Shown here: positions 9,524 to 18,403 of the stretch, piece after piece
Layout of the letters: the number at the start of each line of letters is the position of its first letter
Numbering within the stretch: position 1 is the first letter of the stretch
Assembly: GCA_937916085.1 (NCBI GenBank)
Contig: CALGGO010000099.1
Coordinates: forward strand, 58,098-122,097
Source of the DNA: an uncultured Prevotellaceae bacterium
Lineage (GTDB): Bacteria > Bacteroidota > Bacteroidia > Bacteroidales > Muribaculaceae
Direction of reading: 5' to 3'
DNA length: 64,000 bases
Made by a program: the position numbers and the translations under genes
Notes under the pieces: model-generated
What the model was told of the DNA's origin: nothing
Databases searched by the model: none
The model's input: only the letters and a program-made list of their open reading frames with translations

Positions 9524-12500
9524 TTACTTAACAATTACCTTCTTTCCACCACGGATGTAAATGCCTGGAGTGGGATTAGCCACAGGCTGCCCCATGAGGT
9601 TGTAGTAAGTGTCGTCGCCATTGCCGTAAGAGTTGATAGTCTCAACACCTGTCACAGTGCCGCCCACAGCAATCATCAAACGAGGCGCAGCCTCTGCAGC
9701 ATTACCACCAATTGGCAAGTAACAACGATGCGCACCAACTGTTGTGCCATTCTGTGCCAAGATGAACTCATTGTTATAGAGCACATAAGCGTTATTGAGA
9801 GTTGCAGGGCCACCTTGCAACAAGCTAGTCTCTGATTCACCAGCTTCAGTAGGCATTGCCTGAACGCTCTCAGCAGCAATCTCGCTATAGAGCAGCACAC
9901 CAGTGTTGGCAGGAATATAATCAATAGGTTTAACCTCAACAGCTGTACCAGCAGTATTGAGGCCAGTTACCACGTATGCCGCAACATCCTCAGGCAATGC
10001 CAAATCCTCCTCGCCATACCAAGTAGCCCACTGACGCCCGTCACTAAACGCCACACCCTCAAGGGTTACAGGCTGAACAACAACCTCATAGTTTGTGGGA
10101 TATAACTGAACTGTGCCATTATATTCAGCCACTACACAAGTTATGTTATACTTCTCATCAAAGTCAGTGGGGTGAGTTACATTACTGAAATTAGTGCGGC
10201 CAGCTATGGTATTCCCATCGACATCGGTAATGGTGAAATTCTTATTATCAGCGGAAGTAATGCTTACATTCTTAACAATAATATATTCATTATCATTGCT
10301 GGTAGTAATTGTATTTACTCCCTTCTCAACAGGAGCAACTTCTACGGTCTGCTCTGCTGCTGACAAATTATCTGAAGGAGAAACTGCTTCTCTTAATCCA
10401 TTATAATCCTTAGTTGTTGCCGACCAGCCAGAAGCAAGCACTTGGCCTTGAGTGAAATCGTAGCTGGTGCCATAAATCAAAGCAGCGCCAGTTTCATCTT
10501 TCACATAGAGGCTCGTGCCATTAACATAAGTAACTGTCACATTGCCAGTGAAGACAAATTCAATACCAGAAGCAAGCTCTTTGTATTCAGCAATGGTAGA
10601 AACCGACGGCATCTTCACAAAGGTCTTGCTAGCAATTGCCGAAGCGACTCCGGCAACACTATAGGCAATAGCCTTGACAGTTGCGCCCTCGGTGAGTGTA
10701 AACGGTTCACTATATAATGTTGACTCATTGGTTGGATCGTTATCATCAGTAGTGTAATAGATATTAGCACCCTCGGTCTCGCAAGTGATAGTAACCTCTG
10801 TGCTACCAACAAATGGTGTTTCACCCGAAATGACAGGAGCGGCAGGTGCGCCTTCAGGTTGCTTGTCGATAGTTACATTCATTGACTTAAATTGCGTATT
10901 ACCCGCAATTGACATTATAATAGACGAAGCTTCACCTGTCCAAGATGAACTTGTTAGTGTGCCTACATCAACAGAGTTATCATCATTCCATTTTCCTTGT
11001 GAAATTTCAACACCTGTAACATAATAACCGATAGGAGCTGTTATAGTTATAGTTCCACTATACATCCTCAAACGTGGCGATGCGTACCATATTCTATTGT
11101 TATTACTACCGCTTGTTTTTGCACTTACAGTTAAAGAAATACCATCTACGGTAGCAGTTAAGTCTTCTGTAATATCACCTGCTGTGCTTGAATTTGAAGA
11201 TGTGCCCTCAAGTGTCGGGAACAATGTTGCATAGTCATTATCGAAGTCAAACATTGCAGTTCTTGCGGTTATCTCCTTGAAGGTTGCAGTTATAGTCACA
11301 TCGGCATCGGGCATGGTGAATTTATTGTCAGTAACAGTGATTTCAGTTTCGCCAGCCATCACAGTGAGAACGTCAAGAACATAACCATCGTCCGGGGTTA
11401 TAGTAAGAGTAATCTCTGTGCCAGCAATAGCAGTTGAGGCGCTTGCTTCCACAGAACCATTCTCAATGTCACTTGCTACCGTGATGCTGTGAGCTACTGG
11501 GACAAGAGTCACCACAAGGGTGGTAAGGTCGCTGTTCACAGTAAATACATAATTGCCCGCATCTACCATAACAAAATTACCATCACTTCCTAAGGTTAGC
11601 TCTTTGCCCATATCTGAGGCAACTGTTTCGTTATTATAGGTGTGCTCATCTTGATATATCCAGTAGCCATTGCCACCATGCCAATTTTCCCACTCGTCAA
11701 CGAAGCCAAATTGGGTGTTTGCAGGAAGCTCCTTAGTGAGCGTCCATCCTGTCTCGGTAGCGGTCAAGGGCGTCTTGGTTGCCCAGTCATCATTAGAATA
11801 AGAGCCCTTCATGAAAAGCTGTGCTTCTTTCTCAATAGAGAGTTTTTCATTACTACTAATAGTAAAAGTACACACTCCACCAGCAGCCATTGAGTAGTTA
11901 TTAGTGTTCCCACTATTCATATCCATGCCTGTGTGATGGTCGCTCTTAACCTCATAATCACCATCATTGGTTCCACCAAGCCAAGTAACGCTCTCGCCAT
12001 TCTTCTTGATGACTTTGAAAGTAACGCCGTCGGAGAGAGTCTTACCTGTCAGCTTGTACTCACCATTAGCAAGAGCAGTGAACTTGTAGTTCTCATCTTG
12101 CTCAGCCCACCCGTTGAACGAGCCAACAAGATAGTAGTTCACGTCGCTCACTACTTCCTCAACCTTGAAAGGCAAGAACTGGGCATAGGCGTCATCATTA
12201 TTCTGTTTATAAGACCCTACTACTCCATACACGTCATATACTGCTCCATCGGTGGGAGGTGTCAAAAACGTGGTATGGTATGGAATCTCTTCTTCGCCAA
12301 CGATGATTATTTTGTTCTCGGTGTCGAAAGATGCATTTTTTATCACTCCATAGAGGCCAAAATTGTCGAGTTTCACATCGCTCGCCGTCATTTCTATTGG
12401 AGTCAGCTCAACACTCTCGGTCGAAGCAGCAAAGCCAGCAGGATTGGTCATCTCGGGAGCACCATTATATTCACTTCTTGTTCCTGTGAAATCGGCAGGG

Positions 12501-13465
12501 ATTTTATTTCCTAATTCATAAGTTTGACCAATACCGCCATTCTTAAAGATTAACATGCCCTTATCACCATCCTGAACATAAAGACTAGCTCCATTAGATG
12601 TTTGTGCTATAGCAACCAAATTATTACCCGTGTACTTGAAATTTGTACCTGCTGTGAGGGCATTAAACTCTGCCACACTTGCAATTAATGGGGTTGCCGT
12701 GAATGTCTTGGTTGCAATACCACTTGTCTCGCCATCAAGTGCAGCTATCGCCTTTACGGTAGTCGTTTCATTGATAGTGAATGGAGCACTATACTGTGAG
12801 CTTGAAGTAGTTGGATCAGTACCATCAAGTGTATAATAAATCGAAGCACCATCGGTCTCACAAGTAATAGAAACCTCAGTGCTTCCCTCAAACGGCGTCG
12901 TGCCACTAATCACTGGTGTGGCGATAGAAGATGGTGTGCTTTCTTCGTAAGTAACAACAATAGCATCTGCAGTTGCTAATTTGTTTGTACCTGTTGCAAC
13001 TGTTCCATTCTGATAAAAAGCAAAATATGTAAAACTATCTGAACTTTCAGGAGTCCAAGTAATTGTTTTATCAGAACTATTCCATACACCATTTGTACCT
13101 CCTGTGGTTTCTGTAACTTCTGACGTTCCACCAATAAACATGAAGCCTGTCGTAGTAGTATTAGTGAGTGTCAATGCAGAAAAACTAATAACAACCTTCG
13201 TTATTTTACCAGGAAAGGCACTTGTATTATAAAATCTGAATTCACTTGCAGCAGAGCTTTGATTAGTCTTTATCTGAAGAGTTTTGGGATTCCATTGATT
13301 CATCGCCCAGCCCACATTATTATAAGTAAATTCAGTTAAGTTAGTAATGTAGGATGTTGATGTAGAACCTGTACTTGTTTGATTAGGTGTCAAACTGTAG
13401 GTTCCTGCCCATCCCACGCCTATAGCTAGGATGGACATCATTAAAAATGTCAGTAATTTCTTCAT
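9524..13465 (-). CDS. very large secreted protein with chitobiase-like (Fn3_assoc) and SusE/F-like modules
   Basis: 1313 residues from the ATG at 13465, chosen because a signal peptide starts there (KKLLTFLMMSILAIGVGWA). The frame extends 63 codons further up without signal-like character. Modules: an N-terminal beta domain; a chitobiase C-terminal/Fn3_assoc-type unit (IYYTLDGTDPT); a beta domain with SLYVQDGDKGML; SusE-like units (YYLVGSFNGWAEQ, LFMKGSYSNDDWA); one InlB-like repeat; a second N-terminal-like domain; a second Fn3_assoc unit (IYYTTDDNDPT); a second SLYVKDETGAAL domain. The tail YYNLMGQPVANPTPGIYIRG followed by GKKVIVK is a typical Por-secretion sorting tail. The internal duplication of the domain pair suggests growth by module copying. 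Probably a surface glycan-binding protein. Confidence 0.75.
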   Translation of the reverse strand: MKKLLTFLMMSILAIGVGWAGTYSLTPNQTSTGSTSTSYITNLTEFTYNNVGWAMNQWNPKTLQIKTNQSSAASEFRFYNTSAFPGKITKVVISFSALTLTNTTTTGFMFIGGTSEVTETTGGTNGVWNSSDKTITWTPESSDSFTYFAFYQNGTVATGTNKLATADAIVVTYEESTPSSIATPVISGTTPFEGSTEVSITCETDGASIYYTLDGTDPTTSSSQYSAPFTINETTTVKAIAALDGETSGIATKTFTATPLIASVAEFNALTAGTNFKYTGNNLVAIAQTSNGASLYVQDGDKGMLIFKNGGIGQTYELGNKIPADFTGTRSEYNGAPEMTNPAGFAASTESVELTPIEMTASDVKLDNFGLYGVIKNASFDTENKIIIVGEEEIPYHTTFLTPPTDGAVYDVYGVVGSYKQNNDDAYAQFLPFKVEEVVSDVNYYLVGSFNGWAEQDENYKFTALANGEYKLTGKTLSDGVTFKVIKKNGESVTWLGGTNDGDYEVKSDHHTGMDMNSGNTNNYSMAAGGVCTFTISSNEKLSIEKEAQLFMKGSYSNDDWATKTPLTATETGWTLTKELPANTQFGFVDEWENWHGGNGYWIYQDEHTYNNETVASDMGKELTLGSDGNFVMVDAGNYVFTVNSDLTTLVVTLVPVAHSITVASDIENGSVEASASTAIAGTEITLTITPDDGYVLDVLTVMAGETEITVTDNKFTMPDADVTITATFKEITARTAMFDFDNDYATLFPTLEGTSSNSSTAGDITEDLTATVDGISLTVSAKTSGSNNNRIWYASPRLRMYSGTITITAPIGYYVTGVEISQGKWNDDNSVDVGTLTSSSWTGEASSIIMSIAGNTQFKSMNVTIDKQPEGAPAAPVISGETPFVGSTEVTITCETEGANIYYTTDDNDPTNESTLYSEPFTLTEGATVKAIAYSVAGVASAIASKTFVKMPSVSTIAEYKELASGIEFVFTGNVTVTYVNGTSLYVKDETGAALIYGTSYDFTQGQVLASGWSATTKDYNGLREAVSPSDNLSAAEQTVEVAPVEKGVNTITTSNDNEYIIVKNVSITSADNKNFTITDVDGNTIAGRTNFSNVTHPTDFDEKYNITCVVAEYNGTVQLYPTNYEVVVQPVTLEGVAFSDGRQWATWYGEEDLALPEDVAAYVVTGLNTAGTAVEVKPIDYIPANTGVLLYSEIAAESVQAMPTEAGESETSLLQGGPATLNNAYVLYNNEFILAQNGTTVGAHRCYLPIGGNAAEAAPRLMIAVGGTVTGVETINSYGNGDDTYYNLMGQPVANPTPGIYIRGGKKVIVK

Positions 13466-13621
13466 AAACACGAGGATTTGAAAAGTTTTGAAAAGATTAG
13501 TAATATTTAATTTTCTGTAAATATAATAATGTGTGGCAAAAATAATGATAATTTTAGTATTATGAAAAGAAAATGCTTTCTTTTTTGTCTCTTGTTGATA
13601 AGTTTTTTCTTGACAGGCGAA

Positions 13622-13641
13622 CGAGATGAATCTCGCACTAC
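13622..13641 (-). repeat. REP-like element, left copy
   Basis: Read on the minus strand: GTAG, 2 nt (TG), then palindrome CGAGAT-TC-ATCTCG. The GTAG tetranucleotide followed by a palindrome is the layout known for REP sequences served by RAYT transposases. The right copy at 13816-13835 is inverted relative to it, forming a BIME-like pair, with the similarity continuing outward. Confidence 0.75.
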
Positions 13642-13815
13642 TCAACACGACCATGATGGATCGCCGCCATTGCCTCTTGCCGCCACTTGCTTGCCGCCAT
13701 TGCCTCTTGCTGTCGCTGCTGCTGCATGCATCACTATTGCTGCCGCTGGCTTGTGGCCTTGACTTCTTGCTGTTGGTTGGCTAGCTTGAGTGGTGGGGGG
13801 AGGTGTTGTGTTGGT
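13642..13815. other. GC-rich spacer between the two REP-like elements
   Basis: 174 bp rich in GCTGCC/GCCGCC with an 18-bp direct repeat (GCCGCCATTGCCTCTTGC near 13668 and 13691). Frames cross it, but codon content is repetitive and not protein-like, so I call no gene. The stretch 13466-13621 likewise holds only the AT-rich upstream region of the secreted protein gene. Confidence 0.5.
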
Positions 13816-13835
13816 GTAGTGCGAGATTTATCTCG
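13816..13835 (+). repeat. REP-like element, right copy
   Basis: GTAG, TG, then palindrome CGAGAT-TT-ATCTCG on the plus strand, 42 bp before the transposase start. It matches the left copy in inverted orientation over about 22 bp with one mismatch, plus a further similar flank. Confidence 0.75.
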
Positions 13836-13877
13836 TTCAAGTTTTGCATTCTTGTTGTTTTTTCTTAATTTTGCAGC

Positions 13878-14438
13878 ATGAACAACGACCGAGATAGCCG
13901 AAGACGGGAATGGTGGAATCGCCAGAAGAATCACCCGCCATTCAACCCATCGGGGCACCGTCGCAAAGCAGGTCACGACTACCGTGGCTGCTGCATCTAC
14001 ATGATAACCCTTGTTTCAAAAGACCGCAAGCCCTTATTAGGCACTTTGCGCGACAGCGACACCTCAAATCCTGATCCTTGGATTGAATTCTCCCCTCTGG
14101 GGCATGAAGTGTTCAGGTTGTGGCACAACATCCCCGACTATCATCCCGAGATCAAGATGCTTAGAGTGTGCATCATGCCCGACCATCTGCACGGAATCCT
14201 GCATGTCACTAAGTCTCTATCTTGCCATCTAGGGAATGTGATTAACGGCTTCAAGAAAGGGTGTAACGACGTGTCGCGCGAGAGATTTGGCGACGTGCTG
14301 TGGGAGACTGGATATCATGACCGCATCCTCACTGGCAAGGGGCAACTTGACGCGATGTTTAAATATGATGACGACAATCCACGGCGATTGTGGATAAAAC
14401 GCAACCATCCAGAGATTTCACGGTGCATCGAGATGTAA
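13878..14438 (+). CDS. REP-associated tyrosine transposase (RAYT, IS200/Y1 family), N-terminal fragment
   Basis: 186 residues with the Y1 HUH-nuclease signature. The metal-binding His pair is in MPDHLHGILHV (H103, H105) and the catalytic Tyr in ETGYHDRIL (Y146), followed by FKYDDDNPRRLWIKR, matching the NPxRA-type end of RAYT catalytic domains. Such enzymes cut and rejoin single-stranded REP DNA. Two REP-like sequences sit immediately upstream. The frame stops at 14438, but a C-terminal domain continues in another frame (14390-14857), so the gene looks frameshifted, probably by one lost base near 14410. The catalytic domain is intact and may still be active. Confidence 0.85.
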   Translation: MNNDRDSRRREWWNRQKNHPPFNPSGHRRKAGHDYRGCCIYMITLVSKDRKPLLGTLRDSDTSNPDPWIEFSPLGHEVFRLWHNIPDYHPEIKMLRVCIMPDHLHGILHVTKSLSCHLGNVINGFKKGCNDVSRERFGDVLWETGYHDRILTGKGQLDAMFKYDDDNPRRLWIKRNHPEISRCIEM

Positions 14439-14857
14439 ACGTTGGAAACAGGCAACTTGCTATTGCCGGGAACTATTTTATGCTCAATTACCCGCTAAAG
14501 ACTGCCGTTATCTGCTCTCGCAGCATGAGCGATGAGGATATAGAGAAAGCTGTCGTTAAGCACCTTGTGCTGGCACAGCGCGGGCATGTGCTTGTGTCGC
14601 CATGCATAAGTCCTGGCGAGAAGCGCATAATGAGAGCGGCATTTGATGCCGGTTTCCCACAAATTGTCCTGCTAGAGAACGGCTTCTCCAAAATGTGGAA
14701 GCCTAGCGGTGCGCAGTTTGACGCTTGTGCCCGAGGACAATTATTGCTTATCTCGCCCTGGGCGCACCACAGCCAGCGCACCACTATCACTCGTGAGCAA
14801 TGCCTGGAGCTAAATGAAATAGCGCGTGAGATTGCAGCTATAATCACAATGGATTAA
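14390..14857 (+). pseudogene. detached C-terminal DprA/Smf-like domain of the RAYT gene
   Basis: Continues the transposase in a shifted frame. From about 14430 it reads GNRQLAIAGNYFMLNYPLKT, a GN..LL-like opening as in the DprA/Smf Rossmann fold, then HVLVSPCISPGEKRIMRAAF and an ARGQLLLISPWA segment. An upstream ATG at 14390 is present but has no clear signal. I infer a two-domain ancestor (HUH nuclease plus DprA-like DNA-binding fold) split by a single-base deletion. A separately translated protein, or programmed frameshifting, remains possible. Confidence 0.6.
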
Positions 14858-14864
14858 AAAGTTT

Positions 14865-14896
14865 CTTGGTCGTTTGACCAAAAGGCACTACCTTTG
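14865..14896 (+). promoter_or_regulatory. Bacteroidetes promoter with overlapping palindrome, upstream of first DRGH nuclease
   Basis: CTTG at 14865-14868, a 20-bp spacer and TACCTTTG at 14889-14896 fit the family consensus. A perfect 6+6 palindrome TTGGTC-GTTT-GACCAA (14866-14881) covers the -33 box and could be an operator. Start of transcription is expected near 14904. Confidence 0.65.
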
Positions 14897-14922
14897 TGCT
14901 TGATTAAAAAAATCATCACATA

Positions 14923-15807
14923 ATGGCAACTAAGAATCAAATAATACAATGGCTCAAATGGGGGGCGTGGGTCGCCGTCGTGGCGGTGATTGTCTATTTC
15001 CTGAGCAAGAACGAAGAGAGCCAGGTTCAAGACACTCCTGCCACTGAGCAGTCGCAGACTCTTGCCTCCACCGAGCAAGTCACAAACCAAAACTCCAGTC
15101 AAGGCACTAAAAGCAAAGAGGCTAACCTTGAGAGCATTGTCATGCCCCGCGGCATGAGCAACACAGTGGTGAAATACAAAGGCTATACCGCCCATTTCAA
15201 CAAAAACCTGCACATCCCCAACTGCGTAGTCTATGAGATTACCGCCAGCGAGGCAAGAGGAAAACGGTACCGCGATGGCGACTTCACTCGCGACTCCAAA
15301 GTGGCGGGATGCCCCAACTGGTGGGACTACCGCGACTCGGGCTACGACCGCGGGCACATGGCACCTGCCGGCGACATGAAATGGGACGAGCAGGCAATGA
15401 ACGAGACGTTCTTCCTCACTAACATCTGCCCACAGGACAACGCTCTGAACGCCGGGATGTGGAACGACATCGAACTCAAAGTGCGCGAGTGGGCGCGTCG
15501 TGACAAGGCGCTGATTGTCATCACAGGACCCATAGTCGATAAGAACCCCAAGACCATTGGGCAAGACATGGACATAGCGGTCCCCGAGGCGTTCTTCAAA
15601 GTGCTGCTCGCCACCAAGACCACACCCATGAGAGCCATCGCCTTCATCTGTCCCAACCGATACTGCGGAGGCTCGCTCAAGAGCTACGCCGTGAGCGTCG
15701 ATGAGGTGGAGGAGCGCACCGGCATGAACTTCTTCAACTCACTCCCCGACGACGTGGAAAATCAACTTGAATCGACCTGCAACCTCAACCAGTGGCTGAA
15801 CCGATAG
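14923..15807 (+). CDS. membrane-anchored DNA/RNA non-specific endonuclease (NUC1 family)
   Basis: 294 residues. One N-terminal transmembrane segment (about 12-27, WGAWVAVVAVIVYFL) is followed by a polar linker and a beta-beta-alpha-metal nuclease domain. The catalytic signature is SGYDRGHMAPAGDMKW (general-base His about 143), followed by the metal-ligand region NICPQDNALNAGMWNDIE. It probably degrades nucleic acids outside the inner membrane. It has its own promoter-like sequence and is followed 57 bp later by a paralogue with the same core, so a tandem duplication is likely. Defence, nutrient scavenging or toxin roles cannot be distinguished. Confidence 0.88.
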   Translation: MATKNQIIQWLKWGAWVAVVAVIVYFLSKNEESQVQDTPATEQSQTLASTEQVTNQNSSQGTKSKEANLESIVMPRGMSNTVVKYKGYTAHFNKNLHIPNCVVYEITASEARGKRYRDGDFTRDSKVAGCPNWWDYRDSGYDRGHMAPAGDMKWDEQAMNETFFLTNICPQDNALNAGMWNDIELKVREWARRDKALIVITGPIVDKNPKTIGQDMDIAVPEAFFKVLLATKTTPMRAIAFICPNRYCGGSLKSYAVSVDEVEERTGMNFFNSLPDDVENQLESTCNLNQWLNR

Positions 15808-15864
15808 CATTTGGCATCGTTTTTGCTACTGGCATGATGATATAAACTAAAAAATGATGTCATT

Positions 15865-16713
15865 ATGAAGATGAGGTTTATTAAAGCATTCTGTGTGATA
15901 GTCGCCATTGCGGTGGTGGCTGGCGCTTCGGTTGATATCAACGCCAGGCGCAAGAAGAACAACACACGCAACACGTCACACAGCGAGAGAGTGGAGAGGA
16001 GAGACAACACGTCGAGCAGCATAAGAAACCTTACCGACGTGAAAATCAACTCAAAATACCGCAACACAACCAAGCGATATGACGCCATGACGGTGAATTT
16101 CAACACCGCCTACAGGGTGCCAAACTGCGTGAGCTACGTGCTTACCGCCAGCATGGTGAATGTCACCGATGGCCCAAACGCCGAGATGCGCCGCAACTAC
16201 AAGTTCAACCGCGACGCATCGGTGGCGGGATGCCCAGAGTGGTGGGAGTACAAGCAGAGCGGCTATGACCGTGGGCACATGGCTCCTGCCAACGACATGC
16301 GCTGGAGCCGGCAGTCGATGAGCGACTGCTTCCTGATGACCAACATCTGCCCCCAAGACCATAACCTGAACGGCGGCAGCTGGAACAAGCTGGAGCTGAA
16401 AATACACTCATGGGCTAAGAGCAACGGCACCATAATCGTCGCCACTGGACCTATTTTCAACGGCACTAGCAAACGCATAGGCAAAGACAACAACATAGTG
16501 GTGCCCAGCGGCTTCTTCAAGGTGGTACTTGACCCAAGCCGCAACCGTGCCATAGGCTTCATCTACGACAACTACGAGGGCGGTGGAGGCGTGAAACGCC
16601 ATGCCTGCTCGGTCGATGAGGTGGAACGCATCACGGGCCACGACTTCTTCAGCGCCCTCCCCGACAACGTGGAACGCGCCGTAGAAAGCACCTACGACTT
16701 CGAGCAATGGTGA
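15865..16713 (+). CDS. secreted DNA/RNA non-specific endonuclease (NUC1 family), paralogue
   Basis: 282 residues with a signal peptide (FIKAFCVIVAIAVVAGASVDINA) rather than the plain anchor of its neighbour, a basic Ser/Asn-rich linker and the nuclease domain. DRGHMAPANDMRW carries the catalytic His (about 137) and NICPQDHNLNGGSWNKLE the metal-binding Asn region. It shares the core with the preceding gene (CPxWWxYxxSGYDRGHMAP) but differs in linker and termini. Likely periplasmic or exported. No immunity-like partner gene is visible. Confidence 0.87.
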   Translation: MKMRFIKAFCVIVAIAVVAGASVDINARRKKNNTRNTSHSERVERRDNTSSSIRNLTDVKINSKYRNTTKRYDAMTVNFNTAYRVPNCVSYVLTASMVNVTDGPNAEMRRNYKFNRDASVAGCPEWWEYKQSGYDRGHMAPANDMRWSRQSMSDCFLMTNICPQDHNLNGGSWNKLELKIHSWAKSNGTIIVATGPIFNGTSKRIGKDNNIVVPSGFFKVVLDPSRNRAIGFIYDNYEGGGGVKRHACSVDEVERITGHDFFSALPDNVERAVESTYDFEQW

Positions 16714-16727
16714 TAAGCGCTGCGCGC

Positions 16728-16822
16728 GAGGATCGGGGATCGGGAATCGAGAATCGGGGAACGGAGCTTCCTAGCGCCGCAGGCGCAAACTTAACACTTA
16801 AAACTTAACACTTTACACTTAC
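16728..16822. repeat. degenerate short intergenic repeats before mnmE
   Basis: GATCGGG/AATCGGG units around 16730-16760 and ACTTAACACTTAAAACTTAACACTTTACACTT-like units around 16790-16822. They resemble the simple repeats in other intergenic gaps of this window. No promoter is obvious. Confidence 0.55.
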
Positions 16823-16827
16823 AATAA

Positions 16828-18204
16828 ATGGACACAATCTGCGCAGTATCTACTCCCCACGGCATGGGAGGAATAGCGGTGATAAGAGTGAGCGGCGATG
16901 ACGCCCTCGACATAGTGCAGCAACGATGGCAGGGCAAGCCCATCGCCGAGATGGCGAGCCACACGGCGCACCTGGGGCACGTCCTCGACTCGCAAGGCGA
17001 AATCCTTGACGAGGCGGTGCTCACGCTATTCCGCGCCCCCAACTCGTTCACAGGTGAGGATGTGGTGGAAATCTCCTGCCACGGCTCGATGTGGATTCAG
17101 CAGCAGATTGTCGGCACTCTCATCGACGCCGGGTGCCGCGCCGCCACGGGCGGAGAGTTCACCCAGCGCGCCTTTGCCAACGGCAAGATGGACCTCTCGC
17201 AAGCCGAGGCGATTGCCGACGTGATAGCCTCGCAATCACGAGCTTCGCACCATGTGGCGATGAACCAGATGCGAGGTGCCTTCAGCCGCCAGCTCAGCAC
17301 CCTGCGCTCGCAACTGCTGCAGTTTGTGTCGCTCATCGAACTCGAACTCGACTTCAGCGAGGAAGACGTGACCTTTGCCGACCGTGAGCGACTCACCAGC
17401 CTCGCCACCGACATAAAAACCGTCATCGACTCTTTAGCACAGTCCTATCAAGCCGGCAACGCCATCAAGAACGGTCTGCCGGTGGCTATCGTGGGACCCA
17501 CCAACGCCGGAAAATCTACCCTGCTCAACACCCTGCTCGGCGACGACCGCGCCCTAGTGAGCGATATTAAGGGCACCACGCGCGACGTGATTGAGGACAC
17601 CGTGGTGATGGGAGGCACATTGCTACGATTTATCGACACAGCGGGCATACGCGAGTCTAGCGATGTGATTGAGAGCATGGGTATCGAGCGCTCGTTCAAG
17701 AAGATGGACGAGGCACGCATAGTGCTATGGGTAATTGATGCCACAGCACCTGCCGAAGAAGTGGAAGACTTCTACATAAAAATACAGCCGCACTGCCATG
17801 ATAAAGCGGTGATAGCAGTCATAAACAAGGTGGACACGGCGAGCGCATTTGCCGTCGAGAAGATGTTGAAGAAACTGAATCATGGCATTAAAACAATCCA
17901 GATCTCAGCCCGAAAAGGCTCTGGCGTAGAGCAGCTTAAGCAAGAAATTATCGCCACCGCAGCCCTGCCACAAGTCACCGACGAGAACGCCGTGATAGTC
18001 ACCAACGCGCGCCACTACCACGCACTCGTGCGAGCCAGCGAAGCCCTCGACCGCACCCTCCAGGGACTCTCCTCCGGACTCAGTGGCGACCTCCTAAGCC
18101 AAGACATCCGCGAATGCATGCACTACCTCGGAGAAATCACCGGCGAAATCTCCACCCACGAAATCCTAGGAGAGATCTTCGCCCACTTCTGCGTGGGAAA
18201 GTAA
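16828..18204 (+). CDS. mnmE: tRNA modification GTPase MnmE
   Basis: 458 residues, the usual length. With MnmG it makes the 5-carboxymethylaminomethyl group on U34 of certain tRNAs. An N-terminal formyl-THF-binding domain (starts DTICAVSTPHGMGGIAVIRV) is followed by a helical region with an inserted G domain. G1 is GPTNAGKST (about 222-230), the G2/G3 region is GTTRD and DTAG, and G4 is NKVD. The C-terminus ends FCVGK, the functional C[IV]GK motif. It is the last chromosomal gene before the prophage and appears intact. Confidence 0.97.
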   Translation: MDTICAVSTPHGMGGIAVIRVSGDDALDIVQQRWQGKPIAEMASHTAHLGHVLDSQGEILDEAVLTLFRAPNSFTGEDVVEISCHGSMWIQQQIVGTLIDAGCRAATGGEFTQRAFANGKMDLSQAEAIADVIASQSRASHHVAMNQMRGAFSRQLSTLRSQLLQFVSLIELELDFSEEDVTFADRERLTSLATDIKTVIDSLAQSYQAGNAIKNGLPVAIVGPTNAGKSTLLNTLLGDDRALVSDIKGTTRDVIEDTVVMGGTLLRFIDTAGIRESSDVIESMGIERSFKKMDEARIVLWVIDATAPAEEVEDFYIKIQPHCHDKAVIAVINKVDTASAFAVEKMLKKLNHGIKTIQISARKGSGVEQLKQEIIATAALPQVTDENAVIVTNARHYHALVRASEALDRTLQGLSSGLSGDLLSQDIRECMHYLGEITGEISTHEILGEIFAHFCVGK

Positions 18205-18403
18205 ACTTTCTGCATCGGAAAATAGCCACCATTCCTTTTAGTTAGATAGAATAAGTTAGAGTAGTAGAAATCTCCTATATTTCAATATATACAAAATTTC
18301 GATACATCGAAAAATATTTACTCTAACTTACATCGTATGTCGTAAAAATGTTGTTACTTTGTTGCGTCATTGTATATCAAGCAACAAAAGCAACAAAAAA
18401 TCT
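18205..18403. promoter_or_regulatory. integrase upstream region with inverted repeats, likely containing attL
   Basis: Between mnmE and the integrase: a perfect 12-bp inverted repeat (TAAGTTAGAGTA at 18252-18263, TACTCTAACTTA at 18319-18330), enclosing a 16-bp palindrome (TTTCGAT-AC-ATCGAAA, 18297-18312). Such symmetric sites fit integrase arm or core binding or autoregulation. The att core itself cannot be named without attR, which is outside the window. A TACTTTG near 18355 may be the integrase -7 box. Confidence 0.5.

Noticed and set aside
13529..13762. 77-codon plus-strand frame with a signal-like start
   Set aside because: Runs into the GC-rich spacer between REP elements with repetitive Ala/Leu/Pro codons; not protein-like.
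14854..15564. Minus-strand 236-codon frame
   Set aside because: Shadow of the DRGH nuclease gene, which has catalytic motifs on the plus strand.
18205..18403. tRNA gene as attachment site
   Set aside because: No cloverleaf or T-loop sequence found between mnmE and the integrase.
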